The position numbers were made by a program, and so were the translations under genes. A stretch of 47,957 nt of DNA from the NCBI GenBank assembly GCA_902590695.1, contig CACIXR010000010.1, forward strand, positions 1 through 47,957, written 5' to 3'. The notes beneath the pieces were generated by a model. It saw only the letters and a list, made by a program, of their open reading frames with translations. It was not told the DNA's origin and did not search any database. The DNA comes from an uncultured Alphaproteobacteria bacterium (GTDB lineage: Bacteria > Pseudomonadota > Alphaproteobacteria > HIMB59 > GCA-002718135). Position 1 is the stretch's first letter; each line of letters begins with the position of its first letter. Of this stretch, positions 20,486 through 29,148 are shown piece by piece.

Positions 20486-21855
20486 TGAAGTTTGAGAGAT
20501 ATGAATGGTTAGCTATTACAATAATGATCTCTCTCTTTATTTTTGTAGGTTTCATTCAAGGGTGGTCAGTTAGTTTAGTAATTTTAAACATGTGTATTAT
20601 TTCAGCAATAATGACAATGGGAGTTAATATCTCATGGGGTTATGCAGGAGTAATTAATTTTGGTGTAATGGGTTTTCTTGCCATGGGCGGACTAGCTGCA
20701 GTTCTTGTTTCTTACCCTCCCATTGCTGAGTCATGGCAGGCTGGAGCTAGAGGGTTAGGTATCAGTTTTGCTTTACTTGTCGTATTGGTCATTGCTGTGA
20801 TGTATATTAATAAAAAGGTAATCCAAAATAGAAATAGGTATATTTTAAATTCTCTTATAATTTTTTTTGGTATTTTAATTATCAGACATTTTTATTTAAA
20901 TGCTACACATAATATCGAAGATGTTAATCCTGCTATAGCAGGGTTTTTAGGCGGTCTTGGATTACCAATAATTTTCTCTTGGATTGTGGGAGGTTTATTT
21001 GCTGCGGGTGTTGCATTTGTAATTGGTAAAGTAGCTCTTGGATTACGATCAGATTATCTTGCTATTGTTACTCTTGGTATTTCAGAAATAGTTGTTAGTG
21101 TTTTAAAACATGAAGAATGGTTATCTAGAGGGGTAAAAAATGTAATCGGTTTAAAAAGACCAGTTCCTTATGAAATTGATTTACAAAATGCTGATTGGTT
21201 TATTAATTTAGTTACATATCTTAATTCATCAAAGTTAAATAACATTATTGATGTAAGTGATAGACAACAAGTATTAAACAATCTTATAATTGATGGTTCA
21301 GGAATATTTGTAAAATTATCTTACGCTATTTTATTTTTGATTGTTATGTTGATAATTTTCTATTTTGCAAACAAAGCTCAATTATCTCCATGGGGAAGGA
21401 TGATGAGAGCTATAAGAGATAATGAAACTGCTGCAAATGCAATGGGCAAAGATGTTGTAAAACAACATTTAATAATTTTTGTCATAGGAGCTGCAATTGT
21501 AGGTGTTGCAGGTGCAATGCTTGTTACTTTGGATGGATTATTTACACCCTCAGGATATCGACCACTTCGTTTCACTTTTATTATTTGGATTATGGTTATT
21601 GTAGGCGGTAGTGGAAATAATTTAGGCGCTATATTTGGTGGTTTTGTCATATGGTTTTCTTGGATTGAAGCTGCGCCACTTACAACATTTATTATTAATC
21701 AACTTACTGTCGGATTAGAGCCAACTAATGCTTTAAAATTACATTTACTCGATAGCGTTCCTTACTTTAGATACTTATTTATGGGTTTAATATTATTATT
21801 AATATTACGCTATAGGCCCAAGGGAATTATTCCAGAGAAAGTAAGGCATTCATAA
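20482..21855 (+). CDS. livM: LIV-type ABC transporter permease LivM, long form
   Basis: The second permease of the importer. It shows the LivM opening (NISWGYAGVINFGVMGFLAMGG), LGLRSDYLAIVTLGISEI, the coupling segment SPWGRMMRAIRDNETAANAMGKDV and VGGSGNNLGAIFGGFVIW. At 457 residues it is clearly longer than the usual 300-420. Extra sequence includes an added hydrophobic stretch (about 105-140) and a loop of about 60 residues (about 215-275) after the ISEIVVSVLK segment. It is the last gene before the terminator at 21854. Confidence 0.9.
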   Translation: MMKFERYEWLAITIMISLFIFVGFIQGWSVSLVILNMCIISAIMTMGVNISWGYAGVINFGVMGFLAMGGLAAVLVSYPPIAESWQAGARGLGISFALLVVLVIAVMYINKKVIQNRNRYILNSLIIFFGILIIRHFYLNATHNIEDVNPAIAGFLGGLGLPIIFSWIVGGLFAAGVAFVIGKVALGLRSDYLAIVTLGISEIVVSVLKHEEWLSRGVKNVIGLKRPVPYEIDLQNADWFINLVTYLNSSKLNNIIDVSDRQQVLNNLIIDGSGIFVKLSYAILFLIVMLIIFYFANKAQLSPWGRMMRAIRDNETAANAMGKDVVKQHLIIFVIGAAIVGVAGAMLVTLDGLFTPSGYRPLRFTFIIWIMVIVGGSGNNLGAIFGGFVIWFSWIEAAPLTTFIINQLTVGLEPTNALKLHLLDSVPYFRYLFMGLILLLILRYRPKGIIPEKVRHS

Positions 21856-21881
21856 AAAAACCCCAGCTAGAAGCTGGGGTT
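21854..21881 (-). terminator. Rho-independent terminator of the binding-protein gene
   Basis: A seven-pair GC-rich stem (CCCCAGC at 21861-21867, GCTGGGG at 21873-21879) with a five-base loop is followed on the minus strand by seven T. It ends transcription of the livJ-like gene. It also lies right after livM on the plus strand, where the tail TTAAATTAAAA is weaker, so it may act both ways. Confidence 0.9.
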
Positions 21882-21903
21882 AAATTAAAATAATTTTTAA
21901 GTA

Positions 21904-23085
21904 TTAAAGAGCGCCAACAGTAACGAATTCGCCACCACTAACTTCTAGTTCTTTAAACGCACCATCAGCATCACCAAACGCATTAAATTCTACGTCTGTT
22001 GCACCTTGGTAGTCAATATCTTTACCAGCAGCTAACATTTGTAAGCCGTATGATAATTGACCAGGGTTAATTACAATACCTGGAGCGTTAGATACTTTAG
22101 CAATATTGTTTAGGATTGATTGCTTATCAGCAGATCCACCAGCTTGAATTGCAAGAGCAATAATTGCTGCAGCATCATAAGACTCTCCAACATATGGAGC
22201 ACTTCCATCCATGCCATTTGCAGCTGCTAGTTCTCCGAACTTAGCTGAACCTTTTGAGATTGCACCTGGCATAGAGCCAAATGATCCTTCAAGATCAGCA
22301 CCGATATTATCTACAATTGATTGACCAATCATACCATCAGAAAGAACAAAAGTGTCAAATGCACCTGAATCTAAAGATGCTTCGATCATTCCTTTTCCAC
22401 CATCATCGATATAACCAATTACTAGCAGTGCGTCTCCACCAGCTGATGCAAGAACACCAACTTCTGATGAATAATCTGCTTTACCATCTTCGTGTGCAGC
22501 AGATGCTGTAATAGTTCCGCCACCACGAGCAAATGAAGCCTCAAATACTTCAGCTAAACCTTTTCCGTAGTCATTGTTAGTATATGTTACAGCTATACTT
22601 TCAATTCCTCTGCTTAAAGCAAGTTTAGCTAATACTTGACCACCTTTTGCATCAGATGGAGCAGTACGCCAAAAAGTTCCATTATCAGGAACTTTACTTA
22701 AACCTGGTGAAGTTGCAGATGGAGATACCATTAAAATACCATTTGGTACTGCAACGTTTGCATTAATTGCACCTGTTACACCTGAACAGTCTGCACCCAT
22801 GATAGCTGTTACACCTTGTGCAACTAGATCCTCAGCAGCAGCAGTTGCAGCAGCAGAGTCTACACAAGTTGAGTCAGCTTCTAAGATAGTAATTGATTCA
22901 CCACCTAAAAGATTTCCAGAGTTTGATGCTTCATCAAATGCCATTCTAGCACCATCTCTCATAGCAGGAGTTAAAGATTCAATTGGTCCTGTAAAACCAA
23001 GAATAATTCCTACTTTAATTTCTGCTAATGCAGCAGTCGTTACAGTCGACAAACTTACAATAACAGCTAGAAGTAATTTTTTCAT
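21904..23085 (-). CDS. Periplasmic substrate-binding protein of the LIV-type importer
   Basis: It captures the ligand in the periplasm for the LivHMGF importer encoded convergently next to it. The 393-residue protein has a clean signal peptide (MKKLLLAVIVSLSTVTTAALA, cleaved before EIKVG) and a Peripla_BP_6 fold (GIILGFTGPIESLTPAMRDGARMAFDEA, AIMGADCSGVTGA, TNNDYGKGLA). The gene has a strong GGAGGA site six bases before ATG, its own terminator, and richer codon use than its neighbours, which fits high expression, as is known for binding proteins of marine alphaproteobacteria. Leu/Ile/Val, other amino acids or amides are possible ligands. Confidence 0.9.
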   Translation of the reverse strand: MKKLLLAVIVSLSTVTTAALAEIKVGIILGFTGPIESLTPAMRDGARMAFDEASNSGNLLGGESITILEADSTCVDSAAATAAAEDLVAQGVTAIMGADCSGVTGAINANVAVPNGILMVSPSATSPGLSKVPDNGTFWRTAPSDAKGGQVLAKLALSRGIESIAVTYTNNDYGKGLAEVFEASFARGGGTITASAAHEDGKADYSSEVGVLASAGGDALLVIGYIDDGGKGMIEASLDSGAFDTFVLSDGMIGQSIVDNIGADLEGSFGSMPGAISKGSAKFGELAAANGMDGSAPYVGESYDAAAIIALAIQAGGSADKQSILNNIAKVSNAPGIVINPGQLSYGLQMLAAGKDIDYQGATDVEFNAFGDADGAFKELEVSGGEFVTVGAL

Positions 23086-23110
23086 ATTTCCTCCAAAAAA
23101 GTATACTTTT

Positions 23111-23140
23111 TATATAGGCTACCTCATATACTAGTTCCAA
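23111..23140 (-). promoter_or_regulatory. Candidate promoter of the binding-protein gene
   Basis: On the minus strand TTGGAA (23140-23135) is followed after 18 bases by TATATA (23116-23111), leaving a leader of about 20 bases before the GGAGGA ribosome site. The match is moderate, and a second AT-rich -10 (TATACT) lies closer to the gene. Confidence 0.4.
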
Positions 23141-23198
23141 AAATCAATCATGTAATTTTTTCATAAAAAAACCTAATAATTTAGCCAAAAACCACAAA

Positions 23199-23227
23199 TT
23201 GACTTCATTTGCCCCACCAGATAAAGA
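23199..23227 (+). promoter_or_regulatory. Candidate promoter of gpsA giving a near-leaderless transcript
   Basis: TTGACT (23199-23204) and TAAAGA (23222-23227) are separated by 17 bases. A start site about seven bases downstream falls at 23234, two bases before the gpsA ATG at 23236. No ribosome binding site is visible upstream of that ATG. Confidence 0.5.
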
Positions 23228-23235
23228 TCAAAAAT

Positions 23236-24216
23236 ATGACAATTGGAATTCTTGGTGGAGGAGTTTGGGGGAGTGCGCTTGCCCGTGTATTAAGTAAAAA
23301 TAAAGTTATCATTTATGCTCGAGATGAACAAATTGTTAAATCAATAAATGAACATAAAATTAATCCAAAATTAAAATACAGTTCATTTAATGAAAATGTC
23401 ACTACTACTACTTCTTTGAAAGAAATTAGAAATGTTAAATTTTTATTTATAACATTACCTGCACAAAACATCAGGGAGGTAATTAAGGATTCATCATTAC
23501 ATAATAAAAATCATCATATTATTATATGCTCTAAAGGTATTGAAATATCGTCATCTAAATTTTTAACAGATGTATTTCATGAGATGATGTCTTTTAAATC
23601 AATTAGTATTTTATCGGGCCCATCTTTTTCAAATGAAGTATCTCAAAGTTTACCAACTGCAGTAACGCTTGCAACAAAAGATAAAAAAGATTTTGATAAT
23701 ATTTCTAAGCTTATACCTAACAAAGAGTTTAGAATTTATTATTCAAATGATTTAATTGGAACGCAAATAGGTGGTGCGTTAAAAAATATATATGCGATAG
23801 CAGCTGGTGTTGCAGAAGGATTGAATTTAGGTGAAAATGCTAAAAGTGCACTTATATCTAGATCCTTTGCAGAAATGACAAGGTATGCAAAAAAATTTAA
23901 AGCTGATAAAAATACATTATATGGTTTATCTGGGCTTGGTGATCTCATTTTAACTTGTAGCTCTAAAAATTCTCGTAATACACAGTTTGGTATTAAATTA
24001 GCTTCTTCAAAATATGATAATTTTTCAGATCTTTTAAAATCCCAAGAAGTAACAGAAGGTTATTATACATTTAAAGCAGTCTATAATATTTCACAAAAGA
24101 AAAATATTGATATGCCAATTATGGAGTCTGTATACAATATACTTTATAAGCAACATGATTTAAAAGAAGAACTAAGTAATTTACTGAGTAGACCAATAAC
24201 AGAAGAAAAAATTTAA
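23236..24216 (+). CDS. gpsA: Glycerol-3-phosphate dehydrogenase [NAD(P)+]
   Basis: It reduces dihydroxyacetone phosphate to sn-glycerol-3-phosphate for phospholipid synthesis. The ATG at 23236 is preferred because MTIGILGGGVWGSALARVL is the usual beginning, with the Rossmann GxGxxG; an upstream in-frame TTG (23209) would add nine residues that fit nothing. The 326-residue protein has SKGIE, LSGPSFSNEV, the catalytic Lys in GALKNIYAIAAG, and GLSGLGDLILTC. The length is normal. Confidence 0.95.
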   Translation: MTIGILGGGVWGSALARVLSKNKVIIYARDEQIVKSINEHKINPKLKYSSFNENVTTTTSLKEIRNVKFLFITLPAQNIREVIKDSSLHNKNHHIIICSKGIEISSSKFLTDVFHEMMSFKSISILSGPSFSNEVSQSLPTAVTLATKDKKDFDNISKLIPNKEFRIYYSNDLIGTQIGGALKNIYAIAAGVAEGLNLGENAKSALISRSFAEMTRYAKKFKADKNTLYGLSGLGDLILTCSSKNSRNTQFGIKLASSKYDNFSDLLKSQEVTEGYYTFKAVYNISQKKNIDMPIMESVYNILYKQHDLKEELSNLLSRPITEEKI

Positions 24217-24220
24217 TTCG

Positions 24221-25165
24221 ATGACAAAGAAAATATTTTATAACTTAGATGCAAGCTGGGTGAACAATACACAAATTAATTTGAGTGCTGTAGAGCGTCG
24301 AACATCTACCTTAACTAAAAGAAGAACTGTAAAAAAGGAATTTCAAGTCGCTTGGTTATTAAAAGCTATTACTTTGATAGATCTTACTACACTAAGTGGC
24401 GATGACACTTTTGGAAAAGTCGAAAGACTGTGTAATAAAGCTCTTAATCCAATTGATGATTATATTCTTCAGGATTTAGGACTAGAAAATCATGCAGTAA
24501 GAGTAGGGGCTGTGTGTGTCTATCACCATCTAATAAAAGATTGCACAAAGCTAATTCGAAACAAAATCCCAATTGCGGCAGTTTCTACAGGTTTTCCTGC
24601 AGGTTTATCATCTTATATAAGTAGAAAAAAAGAAATTTCTTACTCTATCAAAGATGGTGCTGATGAAATTGATATAGTTATCAATAGAGGATACGTTCTC
24701 CAAAATAACTGGAAAAAATTATACGATGAGGTTCGTAGTTTTAAAGAAACTGCAGGTAAAACAAAAATTAAAGCTATTCTTGGTGTTGGTGATCTTGAGA
24801 CTCTTCGAAATGTAGCAAAGGCATCTTTAGTTTGTATGATGGCTGGAGCCGATTTTATTAAAACATCAACAGGAAAAGAAAATATAAATGCTAACTTAAA
24901 TAATAGTCTTGTAATGTTGAGAATGATTAGAGATTTTTATACTAAAACTGGAAAAAAGATTGGTTTTAAACCTGCAGGTGGAATATCAACAGCAAAATCT
25001 GTTTTAGAGTTTTTAATATTAGTAGCAGAAGAACTAGGATTTGAATGGGTTAATCCTAAATTATTGCGAATTGGTGCTTCTAGTTTATTAATCGATATAG
25101 AAAGACAACTCTATCACTACACTAGTGGCAGGTATGCAAATAAAGAGAAACTTGCAATAGGATAA
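24221..25165 (+). CDS. deoC: Deoxyribose-phosphate aldolase
   Basis: It cleaves 2-deoxyribose-5-phosphate to acetaldehyde and glyceraldehyde-3-phosphate. The Schiff-base lysine is Lys214 in DFIKTSTGKE, and the second catalytic lysine is Lys250 in GFKPAGGIS. IDLTTLSGDDT and DEIDIVINRG are other family motifs. At 314 residues it is the longer DeoC form, with a charged N-terminal extension of about 45 residues (VERRTSTLTKRRT). It is followed one base later by a two-domain aldehyde dehydrogenase that can oxidise the acetaldehyde, then by a mutarotase and a sugar kinase. Confidence 0.94.
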   Translation: MTKKIFYNLDASWVNNTQINLSAVERRTSTLTKRRTVKKEFQVAWLLKAITLIDLTTLSGDDTFGKVERLCNKALNPIDDYILQDLGLENHAVRVGAVCVYHHLIKDCTKLIRNKIPIAAVSTGFPAGLSSYISRKKEISYSIKDGADEIDIVINRGYVLQNNWKKLYDEVRSFKETAGKTKIKAILGVGDLETLRNVAKASLVCMMAGADFIKTSTGKENINANLNNSLVMLRMIRDFYTKTGKKIGFKPAGGISTAKSVLEFLILVAEELGFEWVNPKLLRIGASSLLIDIERQLYHYTSGRYANKEKLAIG

Positions 25166-25166
25166 T

Positions 25167-27527
25167 ATGGATAAAGTTATTAAAAATTTTCAAAATATAT
25201 CTTATGGGCCAGCGCCAGAAGACAGCAAAGAAGTTAATAATTGGATAAAAAATTTAAAAAATCCAAATAATCATTTTATTAATGGTAAATTTGTAAAATC
25301 GTCTAGCTCAAAAAAATTAAATATAATTAACCCTTCTACAAATAAAAAAATTGCGACATTGTCTGTTGCTTCGAAAAAAGATGTAAATGCTGCTGTTAGT
25401 GCTGCCAAAAAAGCTCATGTCAAATGGTCAAAACTTTCATCGTTTGATCGATCAAAATATTTATATGCCCTAGCTCGTTTAATACAAAAAAATTCAAGAT
25501 TTATTTCTGTTTTAGAGACTATTGATAATGGTAAACCAATACGAGAAACAAGAGATATAGATATTCCACTTGTTGCAAGACATTTTTATTATCATGCCGG
25601 TTGGGCTGCGAGGAATACAAACAACTCTGATAACTCTATTGGTGTTGTTGGGCAAATAGTCCCGTGGAACTTTCCATTATTAATGTTAGCGTGGAAAATT
25701 GCCCCTGCAATCGCTCTTGGAAATACAGTAGTCTTAAAACCTGCAGAATATACTTCCTTAACAGCGCTTTATTTCGCTGAACTTTGTCAGAAAGCTAAAA
25801 TTCCACAAGGTGTAATTAATATTATTACTGGAGATGGTTCTACTGGCGAACATATAACATCACATAAAGATATTAAAAAAATTGCCTTTACTGGATCAAC
25901 TGAAGTTGGAAAGAAAATAATTCAAACAAATACTAATCCAGATAAAAAAATGACAATGGAACTTGGTGGTAAATCACCTTTTATTGTTTTTGAAGATGCA
26001 GATTTAGATAGTGCTGTAGAAGGTGTTGTTGATGCGATTTGGTTTAACCAAGGCCAAGTATGTTGTGCAGGATCGAGACTCTTAGTACAAGAAAGTATTG
26101 AGAAAAAATTTATCCAAAAACTTAAGAAAAGAATGGAAAAACTTCGTGTTGGTGATCCATTAGATAAGTCTATTGATATTGGGGCTATAGTTGCGCCTGT
26201 CCAACTTAAAAAAATTAATTCTTTAGTAAATAAAGCACAAAAAGATGGAAATAAATTATGGCAACCTTCATGGTCATGTCCAACAAATGGTTTATTTTAT
26301 CCTCCATCTTTATTTACAAATGTCACACCTTCATCTTTTATTGCTCAAGTAGAAATATTTGGACCAGTTTTAACAACAATGACATTTAGAACACCTAGTG
26401 AAGCTGTATCAATTGCTAATAATACACCCTACGGACTTGCTGCAAGTATTTGGTCTGAAAATATTAACTTAGCCATGGATATTGCTCCAAAAGTAAAAGC
26501 TGGAGTCATCTGGATAAATTCTACAAACTTATTTGATGCTGCGTGTGGTTTTGGCGGTTACAAAGAAAGTGGTTTTGGAAGAGAAGGTGGCTCAGAAGGT
26601 ATTAGAGCATATTCAAAATTACCGCTTCCTCTTTCTAAATCAAAAAGAGGAAAAAAATCATCTAAAGCTCAATCATCTAATTCTATCGATAGAACTCCAA
26701 AATTATATATTGGAGGTAAGCAAAAAAGACCTGATAGTGGCTATTCCTTTTCCTCTTATGATGCCCGTAATAATTTTATTTGTGATGTTCCAAACGCAAA
26801 TCGCAAAGATGTAAGAGATACAGTCGAGGTTGCATCTAAAGCAGTTAGTAAATCTTCCACTAACTTTAATAGAGCTCAAATTCTTTATTACTTAGCTGAA
26901 AATTTGCAAGATCGAAAAAATACCTTTTCTAGTTTACTATCATCTCTAATTGGTATTTCACAAAAAGATGCCGAAAAAGAATTTGACCAATCAATTGAAA
27001 GATTATTTTATTATGGTGCTATGGCTGATAAGTTTGAAGGATCTATTCATAATCCTCCTATAAGAGGTTTAACACTTGCTGTTAAAGAACCTATAGGCGT
27101 AGTTGCAAATATTTTAAATGATGATTATCCACTATTAAGTTTAATAACTACATTAGGATCAAATTTTGCAGCAGGAAATGCTAGTATTATTGTTCCAGGT
27201 CAAAATACGTCTCTTTTAGCTACAGAATTATATCAACTACTTGAAACTTCAGATGTTCCAGCTGGTTATATTAACATCCTTACAACTAAACAAAATAGTT
27301 TGAATAAAATCTTATCTGAACATGAAAATATTGATGGTATTTGGTTTTTTAGTGAAAATAATAATGAGCGTCTCAAGGTTATTCAAAGTACAACTTCAAA
27401 TTTGAAAAGAAGTTGGTGTCCACAATCAAAAAATCTTGATTGGTCTTCCAAAGAAAAAGATTTCTTAGAAGAGTTTTTATATCAAAGTACACAAGTAAAA
27501 AATATTTGGATCCCGTACGGAGAGTGA
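25167..27527 (+). CDS. ALDH16-type aldehyde dehydrogenase with a degenerate second domain
   Basis: The 786-residue protein has an N-terminal catalytic ALDH domain (about 35-485): NAD-binding VPWNFPLLMLAWKIAPA, FTGSTEVGK, general base Glu265 in MELGGKSP and nucleophile Cys299 in NQGQVCCAGSR. A second ALDH-like domain (about 515-786) keeps the fold pattern (KEPIGVVANILNDDYPLLSL) but lacks ELGG and the cysteine. That arrangement is the ALDH16 family, known from animals and from some bacteria. It starts one base after the deoC stop. The likely substrate by context is acetaldehyde from DeoC or another short aldehyde from sugar breakdown; this is inference. A basic Ser-rich linker (KSKRGKKSSKAQSS) joins the domains. 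Confidence 0.88.
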   Translation: MDKVIKNFQNISYGPAPEDSKEVNNWIKNLKNPNNHFINGKFVKSSSSKKLNIINPSTNKKIATLSVASKKDVNAAVSAAKKAHVKWSKLSSFDRSKYLYALARLIQKNSRFISVLETIDNGKPIRETRDIDIPLVARHFYYHAGWAARNTNNSDNSIGVVGQIVPWNFPLLMLAWKIAPAIALGNTVVLKPAEYTSLTALYFAELCQKAKIPQGVINIITGDGSTGEHITSHKDIKKIAFTGSTEVGKKIIQTNTNPDKKMTMELGGKSPFIVFEDADLDSAVEGVVDAIWFNQGQVCCAGSRLLVQESIEKKFIQKLKKRMEKLRVGDPLDKSIDIGAIVAPVQLKKINSLVNKAQKDGNKLWQPSWSCPTNGLFYPPSLFTNVTPSSFIAQVEIFGPVLTTMTFRTPSEAVSIANNTPYGLAASIWSENINLAMDIAPKVKAGVIWINSTNLFDAACGFGGYKESGFGREGGSEGIRAYSKLPLPLSKSKRGKKSSKAQSSNSIDRTPKLYIGGKQKRPDSGYSFSSYDARNNFICDVPNANRKDVRDTVEVASKAVSKSSTNFNRAQILYYLAENLQDRKNTFSSLLSSLIGISQKDAEKEFDQSIERLFYYGAMADKFEGSIHNPPIRGLTLAVKEPIGVVANILNDDYPLLSLITTLGSNFAAGNASIIVPGQNTSLLATELYQLLETSDVPAGYINILTTKQNSLNKILSEHENIDGIWFFSENNNERLKVIQSTTSNLKRSWCPQSKNLDWSSKEKDFLEEFLYQSTQVKNIWIPYGE

Positions 27528-27539
27528 TATACTAAAAAT

Positions 27540-27998
27540 ATGTTAATTAACATCGATCCTATTTTAAGTCCTGATATATTAAAAACATTACGTGAAATGG
27601 GTCATGGTGATAGACTTGTTATATCCGATATTAATTATCCTGCTCATTCGAACCACAATAGAGTTCACCGATTAGACGGCCTTGATATGACAACTGTCAT
27701 GAGAGCTGTTTTATCTGTTTTTCCATTGGATAGTTTTGTAGACTCAGCTGTTCACCGAATGGAAGTTGATAATCAACCAAATGAAATTAATGATGCGAAT
27801 AAAGAAGTAATTGATGCAATTAAAGAGGTATCAGGAGATCATTGGAAAATTAGTTCATACGAAAGACAAGAATTTTATAAGCAATCAAGATCAACTTATG
27901 CTTATATTACAACAAGTGAAAGACGACCTTACTGTAATTTTATTTTAACAAAAGGTGTTATTAAACCAGATGGTACTGTTTGGATAATCGATAAATAA
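27540..27998 (+). CDS. RbsD/FucU-family sugar mutarotase
   Basis: The family interconverts sugar anomers or ring forms (ribose or fucose) so that a kinase or isomerase gets the right one. The 152-residue protein has the catalytic His22 and Asp24 in MGHGDRLVISDINYPAHS and ends in PYCNFILTKGVI, with the aromatic-Asn motif seen in FucU and RbsD. The size is closer to FucU. It lies between the ALDH16 gene and a ribokinase-like gene, so a pentose is the more likely substrate. Confidence 0.88.
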   Translation: MLINIDPILSPDILKTLREMGHGDRLVISDINYPAHSNHNRVHRLDGLDMTTVMRAVLSVFPLDSFVDSAVHRMEVDNQPNEINDANKEVIDAIKEVSGDHWKISSYERQEFYKQSRSTYAYITTSERRPYCNFILTKGVIKPDGTVWIIDK

Positions 27999-28000
27999 TT

Positions 28001-28915
28001 ATGTCGATTAGTATTCTTGGTATTTTTGTTGCTGATCTCGTTTTTTTTGGAGAAAAAATTCCAGTAGAGGGTGAAACTATTCTTGGTAAAAATTTTGTTA
28101 TTGGTCCTGGCGGCAAAGGATCAAACCAAGCTGTAGCTGCAGCCAAAGCTGGTGCAAAAACTTTTTTTATTTCTAAGATTGGTGATGATCAATTTGGCTC
28201 TATGGCAACAGAAATTTATGAAAATTCTGGTGTTGATTATAGTAATGTAATTATTTCAAAAGATCATTCAACTGGTGCTGCGGGTATACTTGTGAATGAA
28301 GGAACAGGAGCTAATGCTATTAATGTATTTCCTGGGGCAGCAGGTGCAATCACTATTGAAGATATAGATAAAGCAGAAGAGGCAATTAAAAACTCAAGTA
28401 TATTTCTTACACAACTAGAAGCACCAAAGGATGTTGTTGCCTATGTATTAAAAAAAGCACATAGTTTAAATGTAAAAACAATTTTAAATCCTGCGCCAGC
28501 AGCTGAAATAGATGAATCTTTATTTTCAATAATTGATTATTTTACACCAAATGAAACAGAAGCAAGTTTTTATGTAGATCATAATGTTGAGACACATGAA
28601 GATGCTGAAAAAGCTGCAATGCAATTATTAGAAAAAGGAATTAAAAATGTCGTTATCACTCTTGGAGAAAAAGGAGCCTTTTTTGCCAACAATGATGAAA
28701 AATTTTCTTTACCTATAGCTAATCTTCCAAATCCAGTAGTTGATACTACTGGTGCTGGCGATGCATTTAATGCTGGTTTTGCTGCAGCACTTACCGAAGG
28801 TCAAAATATTAAAGATGCGCTTAAATTTGCCAGTGCAACAGCTGGTTTATCAACGACAAAAATTGGAACAGCAAATTCCATGCCTTCTCGAGAGGAAATT
28901 GATAAACTTCTATAA
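28001..28915 (+). CDS. rbsK: PfkB-family sugar kinase, ribokinase-like
   Basis: It phosphorylates a sugar with ATP. The 304-residue protein has the ribokinase opening (GIFVADLVFFGEKIPVEGETILG), the substrate loop GPGGKGSNQAVAAAKAG, TPNETEA and the C-terminal catalytic motif DTTGAGDAFNAGF, with Asp254 as base. The sequence looks like RbsK, but 2-deoxyribose is phosphorylated by close relatives. Placed with deoC, a deoxyribokinase role is plausible and unproven. It starts three bases after the mutarotase. Confidence 0.87.
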   Translation: MSISILGIFVADLVFFGEKIPVEGETILGKNFVIGPGGKGSNQAVAAAKAGAKTFFISKIGDDQFGSMATEIYENSGVDYSNVIISKDHSTGAAGILVNEGTGANAINVFPGAAGAITIEDIDKAEEAIKNSSIFLTQLEAPKDVVAYVLKKAHSLNVKTILNPAPAAEIDESLFSIIDYFTPNETEASFYVDHNVETHEDAEKAAMQLLEKGIKNVVITLGEKGAFFANNDEKFSLPIANLPNPVVDTTGAGDAFNAGFAAALTEGQNIKDALKFASATAGLSTTKIGTANSMPSREEIDKLL

Positions 28916-28936
28916 TTATTGTATAATAGAATAATT

Positions 28937-29116
28937 ATGCAATTATTTTTAGAAAGACTGATCTATTTTTGGGCTGGAATTACAGCAATTGGTCTTTTAA
29001 TTGCTGTAGCTTACTGGGCAATCGCAACTATAATTTATGTAGCTTTTATCTCTCTTTTTGTTGCCATTGCAGCTACTCTTTTCTATCATTTTTATTGGTC
29101 CAAAAGAGATAATTAA
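28937..29116 (+). CDS. Small two-helix membrane protein of unknown function
   Basis: A 59-residue protein from the ATG at 28937; a TTG six codons upstream (28919) is also in frame. It has a hydrophobic stretch at about 6-50 that fits two helices, and a polar end (YWSKRDN). A TATAAT at 28923-28928 lies just upstream but no -35 is convincing. It sits between the sugar kinase and exonuclease I. I do not recognise the family. Confidence 0.6.
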   Translation: MQLFLERLIYFWAGITAIGLLIAVAYWAIATIIYVAFISLFVAIAATLFYHFYWSKRDN

Positions 29117-29148
29117 TAGTCTATAAATACCAATAAGGTTATTTATCA

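Noticed and set aside
22281..22511. Plus-strand frame opposite the binding-protein gene with Gln/His/Leu repeats.
   Set aside because: The composition is the antisense of Ala/Ser/Asp codons of the binding protein; no start signals are present.
26533..26814. A 93-codon frame inside the ALDH16 gene.
   Set aside because: It is in another frame of a well-supported gene at the basic linker region and has a Lys-rich composition due only to A-rich codons.
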